Numbered from the stretch's first letter, positions 40,243 through 48,723 are shown. The stretch is 50,263 nt of DNA from Bacteroidales bacterium (GCA_024400665.1 JAKSML010000009.1:1-50263); one strand, 5' to 3'. Numbers and translations: made by a program. Notes: a model not told the origin generated them from the letters alone.

Positions 40243-41154
40243 TCATCTTTGTTCGAGGCTCACGGTCTCGCCGACCATCAGCGTGGTGCTGTGGCCGAGC
40301 TTCAAGGCTCTGTTTTCGGTGCCGTTGTGGCCTGCGGGGAAGTTGAAGCAGACGGGGTAGCCGTATTCTGCCACGGCGTCGCGGACTATCTCTTCGGCTG
40401 TGCGGCCAAAGGGGATGCTGTTGTCGTGCATGTCGCTCATCTGCCCCACCACGAGGCCGGCGAGATGGGTCAGGTGGCCGCAGCGTTTGAGGTTCATCAT
40501 CATGCGGTCTATGTGGTAGAGGTATTCGTCGAGGTCTTCGATAAAGAGGATCTTCCTTGCCGTATCAATGTCGCTTTCTGAGCCGCAGAGGCTGTAGAGC
40601 ATGGAGAGGTTGCCGCCCACAAGGAGGCCTGTGGCTTTGCCCGTTCGGTTGAACTTGTGTGCGGGACAGTCGTATTCGAGGCTCTCCCCAAACAGCTGTC
40701 TCCGCATGGTCTCGACGGCAGGGGAGGGGTGGCGGAGCTCTTTGTCAGAGATGTTGATGGGCATGGTGGCATGGAGCGTCTCTATGCCGAGGTGACGGTG
40801 TATGTGGCTGTGCAGCACGGTGATGTCGCTATATCCCACGAGCCATTTGGGGCTTTCGGCAAAGTTGGAGAAGTCGAGCCTGTCGATAATCCTCACCGTC
40901 CCGTAGCCTCCGCGGGCGCAGAATATGGCGCGGATGTCGGGGGCATCCAGCAGATGCTGCATGAGGGCTGCGCGAGTGTCGTCGCTGCCGGCAAACTGGT
41001 TTTCTTCGTCGAAGAGGTGCTCGGGTATGACCACTTCCAGCCCCCAGGACTGGAGCAGTTTCACGGCTGGTGCCAGCTCTTGTTGGCTTATCTTGCGGGC
41101 AGGTGCGGCTATGGCCACACGGTCGCCAGGTTTGAGAAATAGGGGCTGTATCAT
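40243..41154 (-). CDS. LD-carboxypeptidase (peptidase S66)
   Basis: The 303-residue product belongs to the LdcA/MccF family, which trims the terminal D-Ala from tetrapeptide muropeptides in the cytoplasm during peptidoglycan recycling. The nucleophile Ser is in GYSDITVLH (about 105-113), the triad Glu in LFIEDLDEYLYHID (about 210-223) and the His in NFPAGHNGTENRAL (about 275-288). IFCARGGYGTVRIID precedes the nucleophile as in all members. No signal peptide is present, which fits a cytoplasmic LdcA. It is the last gene behind the NCS2 permease; an 80-bp gap with a long hairpin separates them. Confidence 0.94.
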   Translation of the reverse strand: MIQPLFLKPGDRVAIAAPARKISQQELAPAVKLLQSWGLEVVIPEHLFDEENQFAGSDDTRAALMQHLLDAPDIRAIFCARGGYGTVRIIDRLDFSNFAESPKWLVGYSDITVLHSHIHRHLGIETLHATMPINISDKELRHPSPAVETMRRQLFGESLEYDCPAHKFNRTGKATGLLVGGNLSMLYSLCGSESDIDTARKILFIEDLDEYLYHIDRMMMNLKRCGHLTHLAGLVVGQMSDMHDNSIPFGRTAEEIVRDAVAEYGYPVCFNFPAGHNGTENRALKLGHSTTLMVGETVSLEQR

Positions 41155-41181
41155 GGGGTGAGGAGGATTTGAGGATTGAGA

Positions 41182-41225
41182 GATTTGGAGATTGGTAGGT
41201 TTGCAAATCTACTCATCTCCAAATC
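41182..41225. repeat. long imperfect hairpin between the permease and LD-carboxypeptidase genes
   Basis: GATTTGGAGAT and ATCTCCAAATC are exact complements. Inside them GTAGGTTT pairs with AAATCTAC through one G-T pair, giving a 44-base stem-loop. No T tract follows on the coding strand. Similar wording (CAATCTTCAAATCTTT) occurs near 48788. Confidence 0.7.
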
Positions 41226-41234
41226 TCCAAATCT

Positions 41235-42572
41235 TTATAAGAATATATATCGTAGCACGAAGAGCACGGCGAGCACCCACATGGCGACGCTGATTTTCTT
41301 TATCTTGCCGCAGAGGGCGTTGATGACCACGTAGGCAATCATGCCGAGGAGGATGCCGTCGGAGATGCTGTAGGCGAGGGGCATGACGGAGAAGGTGACG
41401 AAGGCGGGGAGGGCTTCGGTGAAGTCGGTCCAGTCAATCTTGCAGATGGGCGACAACATCATCATGCCCACGATAATCAGGGCGGGAGCCGTGGCGGCGC
41501 TGGGGATGGCGAGGAAGAGCGGGGCAAAGGGCAGTGCCAGGGCGAAGCATACGCCCACCACCAGGGCGGTGAGGCCGCTGCGGCCGCCCACGCCCACGCC
41601 CGAGGCACTCTCCACGTAGGTCGTCGTGGTCGAGGTGCCCAAGGCTGCGCCAGTCGTGGTGGCGATGGCGTCGGCCATGAAGCACTCGTTGATGCGCTCG
41701 ATGTTGCCCTTCTCGTCGATGAAGCCGGCCTTCTCTGCCACGCCGATGATGCTGCCCATGGTGTCGAACATATCGATGAAGAGGAAGGTGAGCACCACCA
41801 CAATCATGTCGATGATGCCTTTCGAGGTGGTCAGCTCGGCGAAGGCCATCTGCCCGGCAATGTCGCCGATGCCCGGCACGCTGCCGGCAATGCCGCTCAG
41901 GTGGGTGATGGCCTGGTAGGTGCCGTCAATCTTGAACATGGGGATGCAGCCGATGAAGGTGGTGCCGAGGATGCCGATGAGGATGCCGCCTGGCACCTTG
42001 AGGATGACCAGCACGGCTGTCAGCACCAGCCCGATGATGGCCAGCAGGGCGGAGCCTTCGGTGATGTTGCCGAGGGTGACGAGCGTGGGACCCTCCACGA
42101 TGATGCCGGCGTTCTGCATGCCGATGAAGGCGATGAAGAGCCCTATGCCGCCGCCGATGGCGTATTTGAGGCTCAGCGGGATGGCATCGACGATGAGCTT
42201 GCGCACGTTGGTGGCGGTGAGGATGATGAAGATGATGCCCTCGATGAAGACGCCCGTGAGGGCGAACTGCCAGCTGTAGCCCATCGTGAGGCAGACGGTA
42301 TAGACAAAGAAGGCGTTGAGGCCCATGCCGGGGGCGAGGCCGAAGGGCTTCTTGCCGATGAAGGCCATGGCCACGCAGCCCACCACGGCGGCGAGTGCTG
42401 TGGCGGTGAATACGGCGCCGTTCTCTATTGACATCACGCCGCCGAGAGCGTCGAAGATGCCGGGGTTGACGGCCAGGATGTAGGCCATGGTGAGGAAGGT
42501 GGTGATGCCGGCCATAATCTCCGTGCGCACCTTCATAGTCTCTGAATCAAAACCAAAGAGTTTCTTCAACAT
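41235..42572 (-). CDS. NCS2 family purine permease (AzgA/PbuG-like)
   Basis: The 445-residue inner-membrane transporter has about 12-14 hydrophobic segments. The family signatures are MAYILAVNPGIFDALGG near 30-46, KPFGLAPGMGLNAFFVYTV near 74-92, and ALGTSTTTTYVESASGVGVG near 277-296, which carries the substrate-binding region. This AzgA-like branch transports guanine, hypoxanthine or adenine by proton symport. Which base is used cannot be told. It begins 12 bp after the TonB-domain gene and shares its promoter. Confidence 0.95.
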   Translation of the reverse strand: MLKKLFGFDSETMKVRTEIMAGITTFLTMAYILAVNPGIFDALGGVMSIENGAVFTATALAAVVGCVAMAFIGKKPFGLAPGMGLNAFFVYTVCLTMGYSWQFALTGVFIEGIIFIILTATNVRKLIVDAIPLSLKYAIGGGIGLFIAFIGMQNAGIIVEGPTLVTLGNITEGSALLAIIGLVLTAVLVILKVPGGILIGILGTTFIGCIPMFKIDGTYQAITHLSGIAGSVPGIGDIAGQMAFAELTTSKGIIDMIVVVLTFLFIDMFDTMGSIIGVAEKAGFIDEKGNIERINECFMADAIATTTGAALGTSTTTTYVESASGVGVGGRSGLTALVVGVCFALALPFAPLFLAIPSAATAPALIIVGMMMLSPICKIDWTDFTEALPAFVTFSVMPLAYSISDGILLGMIAYVVINALCGKIKKISVAMWVLAVLFVLRYIFL

Positions 42573-42584
42573 AGTATAAAGGTA

Positions 42585-43055
42585 TTAAATGTTCGAGGGG
42601 GCAGATGTGCCGGCGGGATGCGAGATGGAGCCTCCGGCCATTGGTGTGTCGGCGGGGGCGGTGCTCATCATGACGGGGAGGCGGAACATGGTCCTTACGG
42701 CCTTGCCGCCCAACTTGCCGGGCTTCCATCGGGGCATCTTCTTGATGGCTTTCGCCACGGCCTTGCCGCAGCCGTAGCCGGGGTCTTCGAGGATGGTGAC
42801 GTCGCCCACGCGGCCGTCCTTTTCCACCACGAAGGACACCAGCACACGGCCATCAACCTCTCCGCGGAGGGCCTTGGAGGGCATGTGGATGTTGCGGTAG
42901 AGATAATCCATTAGGGCGTCCAGTCCGCCGGGGTACTCGGGGTCTTCGTCCAGTTGCATATAGATGGACGCTGTGTCCTGTGTCGGCTCCTTGGTGTTCT
43001 GGCCGAGGGCGAGCATCGGCAGCATCAGTATCAAAAGAATCAGTCTCTTTTTCAT
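42585..43055 (-). CDS. small secreted TonB C-terminal domain protein
   Basis: The 156-residue product has a signal peptide (about 1-19, LILLILMLPMLALGQ) and then a TonB C-terminal domain at about 40-132 (YPGGLDALMDYLYRNIHMPS, GRVLVSFVVEKDGRVGDV, AIKKMPRWKPGKLGGKAV). The tail is Pro/Ser/Ala-rich. Classical TonB has an N-terminal anchor and a Pro-rich spacer. Here the signal looks cleavable and the spacer is missing, so it may be a periplasmic TonB-like protein rather than an energy transducer. Confidence 0.86.
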   Translation of the reverse strand: MKKRLILLILMLPMLALGQNTKEPTQDTASIYMQLDEDPEYPGGLDALMDYLYRNIHMPSKALRGEVDGRVLVSFVVEKDGRVGDVTILEDPGYGCGKAVAKAIKKMPRWKPGKLGGKAVRTMFRLPVMMSTAPADTPMAGGSISHPAGTSAPSNI

Positions 43056-43121
43056 TGCGTATAATCTTTATTGTCTATAGCAGAGTGCGGTATAAGTATT
43101 TTCGTCTCGGAAAATGATTTG

Positions 43122-43129
43122 CAAAGATA
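43122..43129 (-). promoter_or_regulatory. -7 element of the TonB-domain/permease operon
   Basis: The reverse strand reads TATCTTTG followed by CAAAT, 66 bases before the ATG at 43055. The -33 element is not clear. Confidence 0.55.
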
Positions 43130-43313
43130 CATTATTTTTGGCAATAATTGTATTTTCCCCGTCCGATTTCCCATTTTTATGCCACGGCGGGAGGCCGAAA
43201 GCGGCAAAACTGCGCCGTTCACAATCCGTTTTCTTTCTGCCTGTTGTAGAATACGACTGTGTTAAAAAGTATTAAAAATGTAACCCAAACATTACAAAAT
43301 GAAAATAATTCTT

Positions 43314-43321
43314 TACTTTTG
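43314..43321 (+). promoter_or_regulatory. -7 element of the membrane protein/HTH pair
   Basis: TACTTTTG followed by CAG matches TAnnTTTG and lies 32 bases before the ATG at 43354. Confidence 0.55.
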
Positions 43322-43353
43322 CAGCCGAAAATCAACTCTAATAAAACAACATT

Positions 43354-43857
43354 ATGGACAAATTATTCTTATTGCCCCATTGGTGCAGAAAAATCGGTAT
43401 GGTAGTGTTCCCTATAAGCCTTGTGCTGGAGATTGCCTGCCTGCTGGAAATCGGATTTAATCTTTTTCAGTTTGAGATCTCGCTCAACGACATCCGCGAG
43501 TGGCTTGGCTTGTCAGCCTTTGTTTGCGGCGACTCTTTGGAAAACATGGGCCACTTTACGCCTTGTAATGACTTGCTCCCGACGGTGGTCGATATCCTGT
43601 TCATCGTTGGAAGCTGCTTGCTGGGCTTCTCCAAACTGAGCGACGAGGACGAGTATTTCTCGAAGATCCGTATGCAGGCCTTAGTGCTTGCCGTGTATAT
43701 GTACGCGGCGGTGCTCATCATCGGCGAAATCCTTTGCTGGGGCACGGCTTTCCTGTACTTTATGCGCTGCTGCATCTTTGCGCCGGTGCTGTTCTTCCTG
43801 ATATTCTTCTATGCCAGGGTTGCCGCTGTGCGGAAAGGAGCGAAGGATGAAAAATAA
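43354..43857 (+). CDS. four-helix membrane protein (DUF2975-like) paired with an HTH regulator
   Basis: The 167-residue protein has four predicted membrane helices at about 14-36, 70-92, 105-125 and 130-155. FSKLSDEDEYFSKIRMQALVLAVY in the middle is the type of segment seen in DUF2975 proteins. DUF2975 membrane proteins are typically encoded directly before a small Cro/C1-type repressor, as here, where the regulator start overlaps this stop. Function of the family is unknown. The DUF2975 assignment is from layout and partial pattern, not certain. Confidence 0.7.
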   Translation: MDKLFLLPHWCRKIGMVVFPISLVLEIACLLEIGFNLFQFEISLNDIREWLGLSAFVCGDSLENMGHFTPCNDLLPTVVDILFIVGSCLLGFSKLSDEDEYFSKIRMQALVLAVYMYAAVLIIGEILCWGTAFLYFMRCCIFAPVLFFLIFFYARVAAVRKGAKDEK

Positions 43858-44047
43858 CCTGAAAGTGTGCCGCGCCATCGGCAGTCTGACGCAGGAGGAG
43901 CTCGCCGCGAAGGTGGGTGTGACCCGCCAGGCCATCATCGCCATCGAGCGGGGCAAATACATCCCCTCCACCGTGCTGGCCATGAAGATAGCCCGCGTGT
44001 TCGGCAAGACCGTCGAAGAGGTCTTCACCTTAGAGGAGACCGACTGA
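43847..44047 (+). CDS. Cro/C1-type HTH transcriptional regulator
   Basis: The 66-residue protein is a single HTH_3 domain of the compact YozG-like type. It opens LKVCRAIGSLTQEELAAKVG, continues VTRQAIIAIERGKYIPS (recognition helix) and closes with KIARVFGKTVEEVF. It overlaps the upstream membrane-protein gene by 11 bp (ATG at 43847 inside the previous coding end), so the two are translationally coupled. The pair probably forms an autoregulated module. The ATG at 43847 is preferred over an in-frame ATG at 43811, which would extend back through the membrane-protein gene. Confidence 0.9.
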   Translation: MKNNLKVCRAIGSLTQEELAAKVGVTRQAIIAIERGKYIPSTVLAMKIARVFGKTVEEVFTLEETD

Positions 44048-44101
44048 CCTGCCAGATGAATATTGTTTAGGCTCCATAATAATCATCATTATTTAAGTAT
44101 T

Positions 44102-44632
44102 ATGAAGAAAATCATCATTCTCAGCCTCTTTCTTGCGGCGACTGCCCTTCATGCCCAGCCTCAACCGTCCGACACGCTCTCGCCTTGTGGTCGCTACCGC
44201 GTCACCAATGGTGCTGCTATTGCCCAAACGGAGTGCGAATCTGCCCTCCTTAAATCCATGCGTTCGGGTGATGCCTACATCACCTCAGAGGTCAATAATC
44301 CGAGCGAACAACCCCCTGCTATTGACACAGCCACTTTTCTCGAAATCATTGCTGGCGAGGTGCTTTCCCTATTGTCCACGGACGAAGTGAACAGTGTTTA
44401 TGGCGTTCCTCAATCCGTCGTCCTTACTCCGCAGCTTCTAACCGTTGCCCACGAAGGCTCAACCGAACCGTCGTGTTACCCGCTTGCGGGCATCACGCCT
44501 GACGGCGATGGTGGGCATGGGTGGACGCTCCTTCGGGCCGATGCGCCAGCCATCAGGCTCTTTGTGGATGGCTGCGGCATCTATACGCTTAAAATTCCCG
44601 GGCAAAAGACGCTCCGCCTCCGACGCGAATGA
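44102..44632 (+). CDS. secreted protein of unknown function
   Basis: The 176-residue product has a signal peptide (about 1-19, IIILSLFLAATALHAQ). The mature domain has no membrane helix and shows an early SPCGRYRVTNGAAIAQTECE and a late GWTLLRADAPAIRLFVDGCG with a short beta-like C-terminus. No family is recognised. It lies 54 bp after the HTH gene on the same strand and ends before a strong terminator, so it may belong to the same transcript. Confidence 0.7.
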   Translation: MKKIIILSLFLAATALHAQPQPSDTLSPCGRYRVTNGAAIAQTECESALLKSMRSGDAYITSEVNNPSEQPPAIDTATFLEIIAGEVLSLLSTDEVNSVYGVPQSVVLTPQLLTVAHEGSTEPSCYPLAGITPDGDGGHGWTLLRADAPAIRLFVDGCGIYTLKIPGQKTLRLRRE

Positions 44633-44655
44633 TGCCCGCCGCATAAAAAAAAACG

Positions 44656-44685
44656 AAAGAGGGTGCCTTGCGGGGCGCCCTCTTT
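44656..44685 (+). terminator. terminator of the membrane protein/HTH/secreted-protein run
   Basis: AAAGAGGGTGCC and GGCGCCCTCTTT (one G-T pair) form a 12-bp stem with a six-base loop, with T residues at the 3' side. Confidence 0.85.
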
Positions 44686-44718
44686 TGGCGTTGGGTGGTG
44701 TTGTAATCTGTGGCCAGA

Positions 44719-44757
44719 GGACGAAAGCCATCATTTGTCAGTTCACTGTTCACTAAT
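44719..44757. repeat. core-plus-inverted-heptamer module
   Basis: GGACGAAAGCCATCATTTGT is followed by CAGTTCACTGTTCACTAATC, that is, heptamers of the form nnnTCAC inverted relative to the GTGAnnn heptamers at 5330-5600. The same arrangement closes the array at 5589-5640 (GGCGGAAGCCTTCATTTGT then GGTCAC and AGATCAC). Confidence 0.7.
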
Positions 44758-44965
44758 CTCAATCCCCCCATTCACAAAATCGATATGCCCCCAAACTGTC
44801 CCCCAACCGCCCCCAATTTTAACATATACCAAAAAAGGCATGAGGTCAGAACAAAGTCCTGCCTGCGGGAGTGGCGGTTTTGAAATGTTAAAATCGGGGC
44901 GGGCCGAGACTCCGCTGCAGGGCCTTCTCACCCCCTCTTTTCGTCCCCTTTTGCTCCGCCCTTAG

Positions 44966-45009
44966 GAGCGGAGCTAGAGCGAAGCTAAGGCGGAGCTAAG
45001 GCGGAGGTA
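44966..45009. repeat. four 11-bp tandem units, AGCT-centred
   Basis: GAGCGGAGCTA, GAGCGAAGCTA, AGGCGGAGCTA and AGGCGGAGGTA are contiguous. This is the third cluster of the same unit in the window, again of exactly four units and again with ATGTTAAAAT motifs nearby. Confidence 0.8.
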
Positions 45010-45052
45010 CTCCGTACCCCGAAAATGGCATTTTGGCGAGCTGTTTGAATTG

Positions 45053-46978
45053 TTAAAATTGCGAGGCCGCAGCTCCTCCTTCTTCTTCGGGGGCGGGGAG
45101 GAGGAGGTAGTCGCCGTGGGTGCGGAAGTGGTCGATGAGCTGGTTGTAGAAGGGGTGCTGGGAGAGTGTTTCGGCGTTGCCGAGGATGATGAGCTTCATG
45201 CGGGCGCGGGTGAGGGCGACGTTCATGCGGCGGAGGTCGCGGAGGAAGCCGATGGTGCCCTGCTCGTTGTCGCGCACCATGCTGATGATGATGACGTCGC
45301 GCTCTTGTCCTTGGAAGCCATCGACGCTGTTGACCGCTATCTGGTGGCGGAGGGAGCGGAAGAACTTTTGCAGCTTGAGGAGCTTGCGGATGAGGCGCAC
45401 CTGAGCTTTGTAGGGGGAGATGATGCCGAAGTCGATGCGGTCGTTCTGTATGCGTTCGAGGCCTATCATCTCGACGTAGTCGCGGAGGGTGTGGATGAGG
45501 AGGCGTGCCTCTTTGGCGTTGGTGCGGCTGAGGGTGCGGCTCTCCTTCTCGCCGAAGCGGCAGAGGGAGGTGTCGATCCACATCAGCGGGGTGTCGAGAG
45601 GCGAGACTTGGCGGTCGGCCACTTCGGGGGCGGCGATGAGCTGTCCGTGGTAGAACCAGCGGGAGGAGAATGCCATGATGTCGCGGTTCATGCGGTACTG
45701 GACGGTGAGCAGCGAGAGGCACGCGGGCTTCTCCTTTGCCACCTTCTGCATGAGGGTCCGCTCCAGTCCGCCGCGGGCGGCCTCGGGGCATTTGATGGTG
45801 GGGGGGAGCTGCTGGTGGTCGCCGCTGAAGATGACGCGGTCGCACTTGAGTATGGCGGCCCAGCAGGCGGGTTCGAGGGCCTGGGCGGCCTCGTCGATGA
45901 AGAGGGTGGAGAAGCGGCGGTGCTCGAGGATGTGGTAGGCGCTGCCGATGAGGGTGCATGCCACGACGCGGGCTTGGTTGAAGAGCTCGAACTGTATCTT
46001 GATTTCCAGCTCCGTGGCGCGGTCGCGCATCTTGGCGAGGCGTGCCTGTTTCTCGCGTGCGGAGCCGTCGCCGGCATGGCCTGAGCGGAGGGCTTTGCGG
46101 ATGCTCCAAAGCTCGGGATAGTCGGGGTGGGCGGCATAGCGTCGCTCGTAGCTGCAGTCGAGCATCTCGTTGCTCATGCGCAAGGGGTTGCCCACGCGGA
46201 GGACGTTGACGCCGCGGCGCGAGAGCTGCTCGCTGATCCAATCGACGGCGGCGTTGCTGGGGGCGCAGACCATGACCTGCGTCTCGCGCTGGAGGGTCTC
46301 GATGATGGCCTCGACGAGGGTGGTGGTCTTGCCCGTTCCCGGAGGACCGTGGATGATGGCAACTTCTTGCGCCTCGACGACTTTCTGCACGGCCTCCTGC
46401 TGGCTGAGGTTGAGCCATGGGAAGGAGAGTCGCGGCAGGGAGCGGAAGGCAGGCTGGACGGTGCCGATGAGGGTGTTCCTAAGATGGAGGAATTTCTCGT
46501 TGGAGGAGTGGATGGCCTGCGAGAGGGCGTCGAGCATGACGCGGTAGGAGGTGGTGTCGATGCAGAGCTGGATGCCGAGGAGGTGCTGTCGGGCGAGGTC
46601 GTAGAGCGACTGCGCGGCGCTCTTGCTGGGGAGGGCAACGCTGAGAATGCCTATCCCCGCCTCCTCGATGTAGCCCTGAAAGGGTATCTCGCGCAGCTGG
46701 GAGCCGTCCTGCGAGAGGTGGAAGAACGAGACAGGCTTTCCGGGCTCGAAGTCGTTGTCGGTCTCATCGTCCGACACCTCGTAGCGGAGGGTGACAACAA
46801 GCTGGTCTAAGGCATTGTAGGATGTGTTTCCCAAGGTGATGGGATAGCGGCAGCCGGGCTCCTGGGCGAGGCTGGAGAAGTGGTCGGCGGCAAGCCGGCG
46901 GGCATAGGTTTCGCGCTCGTAGGCGAGTTCGAGTTTGAGCAGCTCGGCTTGGCGGCTCAGCTGTTCGACAGGATTCAT
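45053..46978 (-). CDS. superfamily 1 DNA/RNA helicase (Dna2/IGHMBP2-like AAA)
   Basis: The 641-residue protein has an N-terminal beta-barrel-like region (about 1-190) with [13 protein letters not shown]-type content, then the Upf1-like SF1B motor. Walker [16 protein letters not shown] lies at about 209-223, motif Ia [11 protein letters not shown] near 240, and Walker [15 protein letters not shown] near 358-371. [11 protein letters not shown] follows, with motif IV region [11 protein letters not shown] near 430 and [18 protein letters not shown] near 555. It probably unwinds DNA or RNA 5' to 3'; the substrate is unknown. Its ATG overlaps the stop of the HATPase gene by four bases. Confidence 0.93.
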   Translation of the reverse strand: MNPVEQLSRQAELLKLELAYERETYARRLAADHFSSLAQEPGCRYPITLGNTSYNALDQLVVTLRYEVSDDETDNDFEPGKPVSFFHLSQDGSQLREIPFQGYIEEAGIGILSVALPSKSAAQSLYDLARQHLLGIQLCIDTTSYRVMLDALSQAIHSSNEKFLHLRNTLIGTVQPAFRSLPRLSFPWLNLSQQEAVQKVVEAQEVAIIHGPPGTGKTTTLVEAIIETLQRETQVMVCAPSNAAVDWISEQLSRRGVNVLRVGNPLRMSNEMLDCSYERRYAAHPDYPELWSIRKALRSGHAGDGSAREKQARLAKMRDRATELEIKIQFELFNQARVVACTLIGSAYHILEHRRFSTLFIDEAAQALEPACWAAILKCDRVIFSGDHQQLPPTIKCPEAARGGLERTLMQKVAKEKPACLSLLTVQYRMNRDIMAFSSRWFYHGQLIAAPEVADRQVSPLDTPLMWIDTSLCRFGEKESRTLSRTNAKEARLLIHTLRDYVEMIGLERIQNDRIDFGIISPYKAQVRLIRKLLKLQKFFRSLRHQIAVNSVDGFQGQERDVIIISMVRDNEQGTIGFLRDLRRMNVALTRARMKLIILGNAETLSQHPFYNQLIDHFRTHGDYLLLPAPEEEGGAAASQF

Positions 46979-47523
46979 TCGTTGGCTCCGATTTCTTTGA
47001 GGTTTTCCGCAACCATCTCTTTGAGCATCTTGATGATGCCGAGGTCGTTCATGGACATGCCGTCAAGGGCTTCCTTCACCTCGTCGGTGTCGAAGACGAA
47101 CTCGTCTTGGTCGGTGATATATCGGATGATGAAATGGATGTCTTCGTGCTGGGAGACGAGCATGATGAGGGTGCCAGTGATGTCGCCCATGGGCGGGCGG
47201 TCCCAGTGGTTGTGCTGGAACCAGAACTCGAGCGTGGTGCCTTTGCCCAACTCGCTGGTGAGCTTCATGCCGCCTCCGCAGTTCTCGGTGTTCATTTTGA
47301 TGAGAGGGAGCCCGAGGCCCACCTTGCGGGTGGTGCGGGAGGTGGTGTAGGGGTCTGTTACGCGGGCTAAGAATTCGGGCGACATGCCCTTTCCGTTGTC
47401 CTGGATGGTGAAATGGAATATGTTGTCCTTGAGACTGTCGCGTATGGTGAGGAAGACGTCCTTGGCATTCGCCGCTGTGGAGTTTTCCATAAGGTCATAG
47501 ACGTGGAGAGAAAGTTCTTTCAT
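46975..47523 (-). CDS. HATPase-fold ATP-binding protein of the hydrogenase-linked locus
   Basis: The 182-residue protein has a GHKL ATPase domain at about 1-105. The N-box is [17 protein letters not shown], the G1 box is [11 protein letters not shown], and the G2 box is [21 protein letters not shown] short C-terminal extension follows. There is no dimerisation or phosphoacceptor domain, so it is not a complete sensor kinase and could be an anti-sigma-like kinase. Stand-alone ATPases of this type recur beside DRTGG and [FeFe]-hydrogenase genes in anaerobes. It overlaps the helicase start and follows the PHP gene by 100 bp, a gap that contains ATTGAAA/ATTGAGA heptamers and a GGACGGG core. Confidence 0.85.
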   Translation of the reverse strand: MKELSLHVYDLMENSTAANAKDVFLTIRDSLKDNIFHFTIQDNGKGMSPEFLARVTDPYTTSRTTRKVGLGLPLIKMNTENCGGGMKLTSELGKGTTLEFWFQHNHWDRPPMGDITGTLIMLVSQHEDIHFIIRYITDQDEFVFDTDEVKEALDGMSMNDLGIIKMLKEMVAENLKEIGANE

Positions 47524-47531
47524 AATGGAGC

Positions 47532-47560
47532 ATTGAAAATTGAGAATTTGGACGGGTGCC
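47532..47560. repeat. short heptamer-plus-core module
   Basis: ATTGAAA and ATTGAGA heptamers followed by ATTTGGACGGGTGCC. It is the smallest member of the heptamer-core family and lies between the PHP and HATPase genes. Confidence 0.45.
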
Positions 47561-47623
47561 GTTTTGATGATTCGGAGTTACTCTCAGGATATACAGACTT
47601 CAGTCAACGCATAATTCATAAAT

Positions 47624-48391
47624 CTATTTTTGCCGGAAGGCCATGGTGTCGATGTAGCGGCCGTCGAGACCTTTGAGGGCTTTGTGGAACTCGTCAAAGG
47701 TGCGGTGCTGCATATAGATGACGTTGTACACGTCGCCGATATTCTCGACAAAATGGGCATCGCTATCGGTGATGAAGCCGAATTTCTTGAGGTAGGCATT
47801 TTTCTTGAGGAAGTCCTCCTTGGTGATGAAACGGTTGATTTCGAGTCCGTCGGCACGGAGGTCGGGCGGCACGAAGCCGAGCTGGCTGGTGAGCGAGGTG
47901 GAGCCTTTGTTGACGTGGGCGGGGATGAAGAGGCCTCCGATGCGGTGCACCTCCTCGTAGATGCCGTCGATATCGACATCGATGCCGTTGAGCAGGTGGT
48001 ATTCCTCCTCGCCGACAATCTCCTCGTTCTCGTCCACGATGAGCTGGTAGCCGAAGCGGTCCTCATCGTTGGGGATGGGGGGAAGGTGCTTGTCGAGGAA
48101 CTCCTGGAAGGCGTCGAGCTGCTCATCGTTGGCGAAGAAGGCGAGGCAGTGCGCCTCCTCCTGCGAGGTCACCTCCACGCCGCCGAGGACGAAGAGCCCG
48201 CGGTCGCGCCCAACCTTCTGGGTGACCTTGACCTGCCGCGTGGTGTTGTGGTCGGAGATAGCTATCATGTCGAGTCCGCGCTCTAGGGCGCGATCGACGA
48301 TGTTCGTGGGGCTCATCTCGAGGTCGCCGCAGGGCGAGAGGACCGTGTGGATGTGCAGGTCGGCCTTATATGGATGTAGTTCGGTGTCCAC
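47624..48391 (-). CDS. PHP domain metal-dependent phosphoesterase
   Basis: The 255-residue protein has a complete PHP metal site: HIH in ADLHIHTVLSPCGDLE (about 11-26), SDHN in IAISDHNT (about 42-49), CLAFF with its preceding His, IPAHVNKGS near 152 and ITDSDAHF near 207. The family hydrolyses phosphate esters or nucleotides. The start is GTG at 48391, which shares one base with the stop of the DRTGG gene, so the two are coupled. PHP proteins next to DRTGG and hydrogenase-like genes recur in clostridial and thermotogal loci, as far as I recall. Confidence 0.9.
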   Translation of the reverse strand: MDTELHPYKADLHIHTVLSPCGDLEMSPTNIVDRALERGLDMIAISDHNTTRQVKVTQKVGRDRGLFVLGGVEVTSQEEAHCLAFFANDEQLDAFQEFLDKHLPPIPNDEDRFGYQLIVDENEEIVGEEEYHLLNGIDVDIDGIYEEVHRIGGLFIPAHVNKGSTSLTSQLGFVPPDLRADGLEINRFITKEDFLKKNAYLKKFGFITDSDAHFVENIGDVYNVIYMQHRTFDEFHKALKGLDGRYIDTMAFRQK

Positions 48392-48723
48392 TATTTCAGT
48401 AAGTCATAAATCTTGCCGGCCGTCTCGAAGGTCTGCATATTAGTGCTGAGGAAGGGGATACCCTCCTCGTTGCTCTGCTCGAGGGTGTCATCTGATGCGG
48501 TCTGGCCCTTGACGAGGATGACGCAGGCCAGCTCTTTGAGGGAGGCGATGGCCATGACGTTCTTGTGGGTCTGAAGGGTGACCCAGACATTGTTCATTTC
48601 GGCGTTGCCCATGACGTCGCTGAGGAGGTCGGAAACATAGCAGCCTTCAATTTCGCGGTCGAGGCCCTGCTGGCCAGAGAGTACGGTGAGGTTCAATTCG
48701 TTGACAAGTTCTTTTACAGTCAT
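48391..48723 (-). CDS. DRTGG domain protein
   Basis: The 110-residue product is a single DRTGG domain (HPr-kinase N-terminal-like fold): VKELVNELNLTVLSGQQGLD, then IEGCYVSDLLSDVMGNAEM, and an alpha/beta remainder ending in ETAGKIYDLLK. DRTGG domains are thought to bind small ligands and act as regulatory modules; alone, it is probably a sensor or adaptor for the neighbouring iron-sulfur protein. It follows the hydrogenase-like gene by 84 bp and overlaps the PHP gene by one base. Confidence 0.87.
   Translation of the reverse strand: MTVKELVNELNLTVLSGQQGLDREIEGCYVSDLLSDVMGNAEMNNVWVTLQTHKNVMAIASLKELACVILVKGQTASDDTLEQSNEEGIPFLSTNMQTFETAGKIYDLLK

Larger units (their letters stand above)
44633..45052. 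other. 420-bp repeat-rich intergenic region
   Basis: No gene is supported. After the terminator it holds a GGACGAAAGCC core (44719-44729) with inverted TTCAC heptamers to its right, ATGTTAAAAT motifs at 44815 (reverse), 44884 and 45049, and an 11-bp repeat cluster at 44966-45009. It separates convergent transcription units. Confidence 0.6.
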
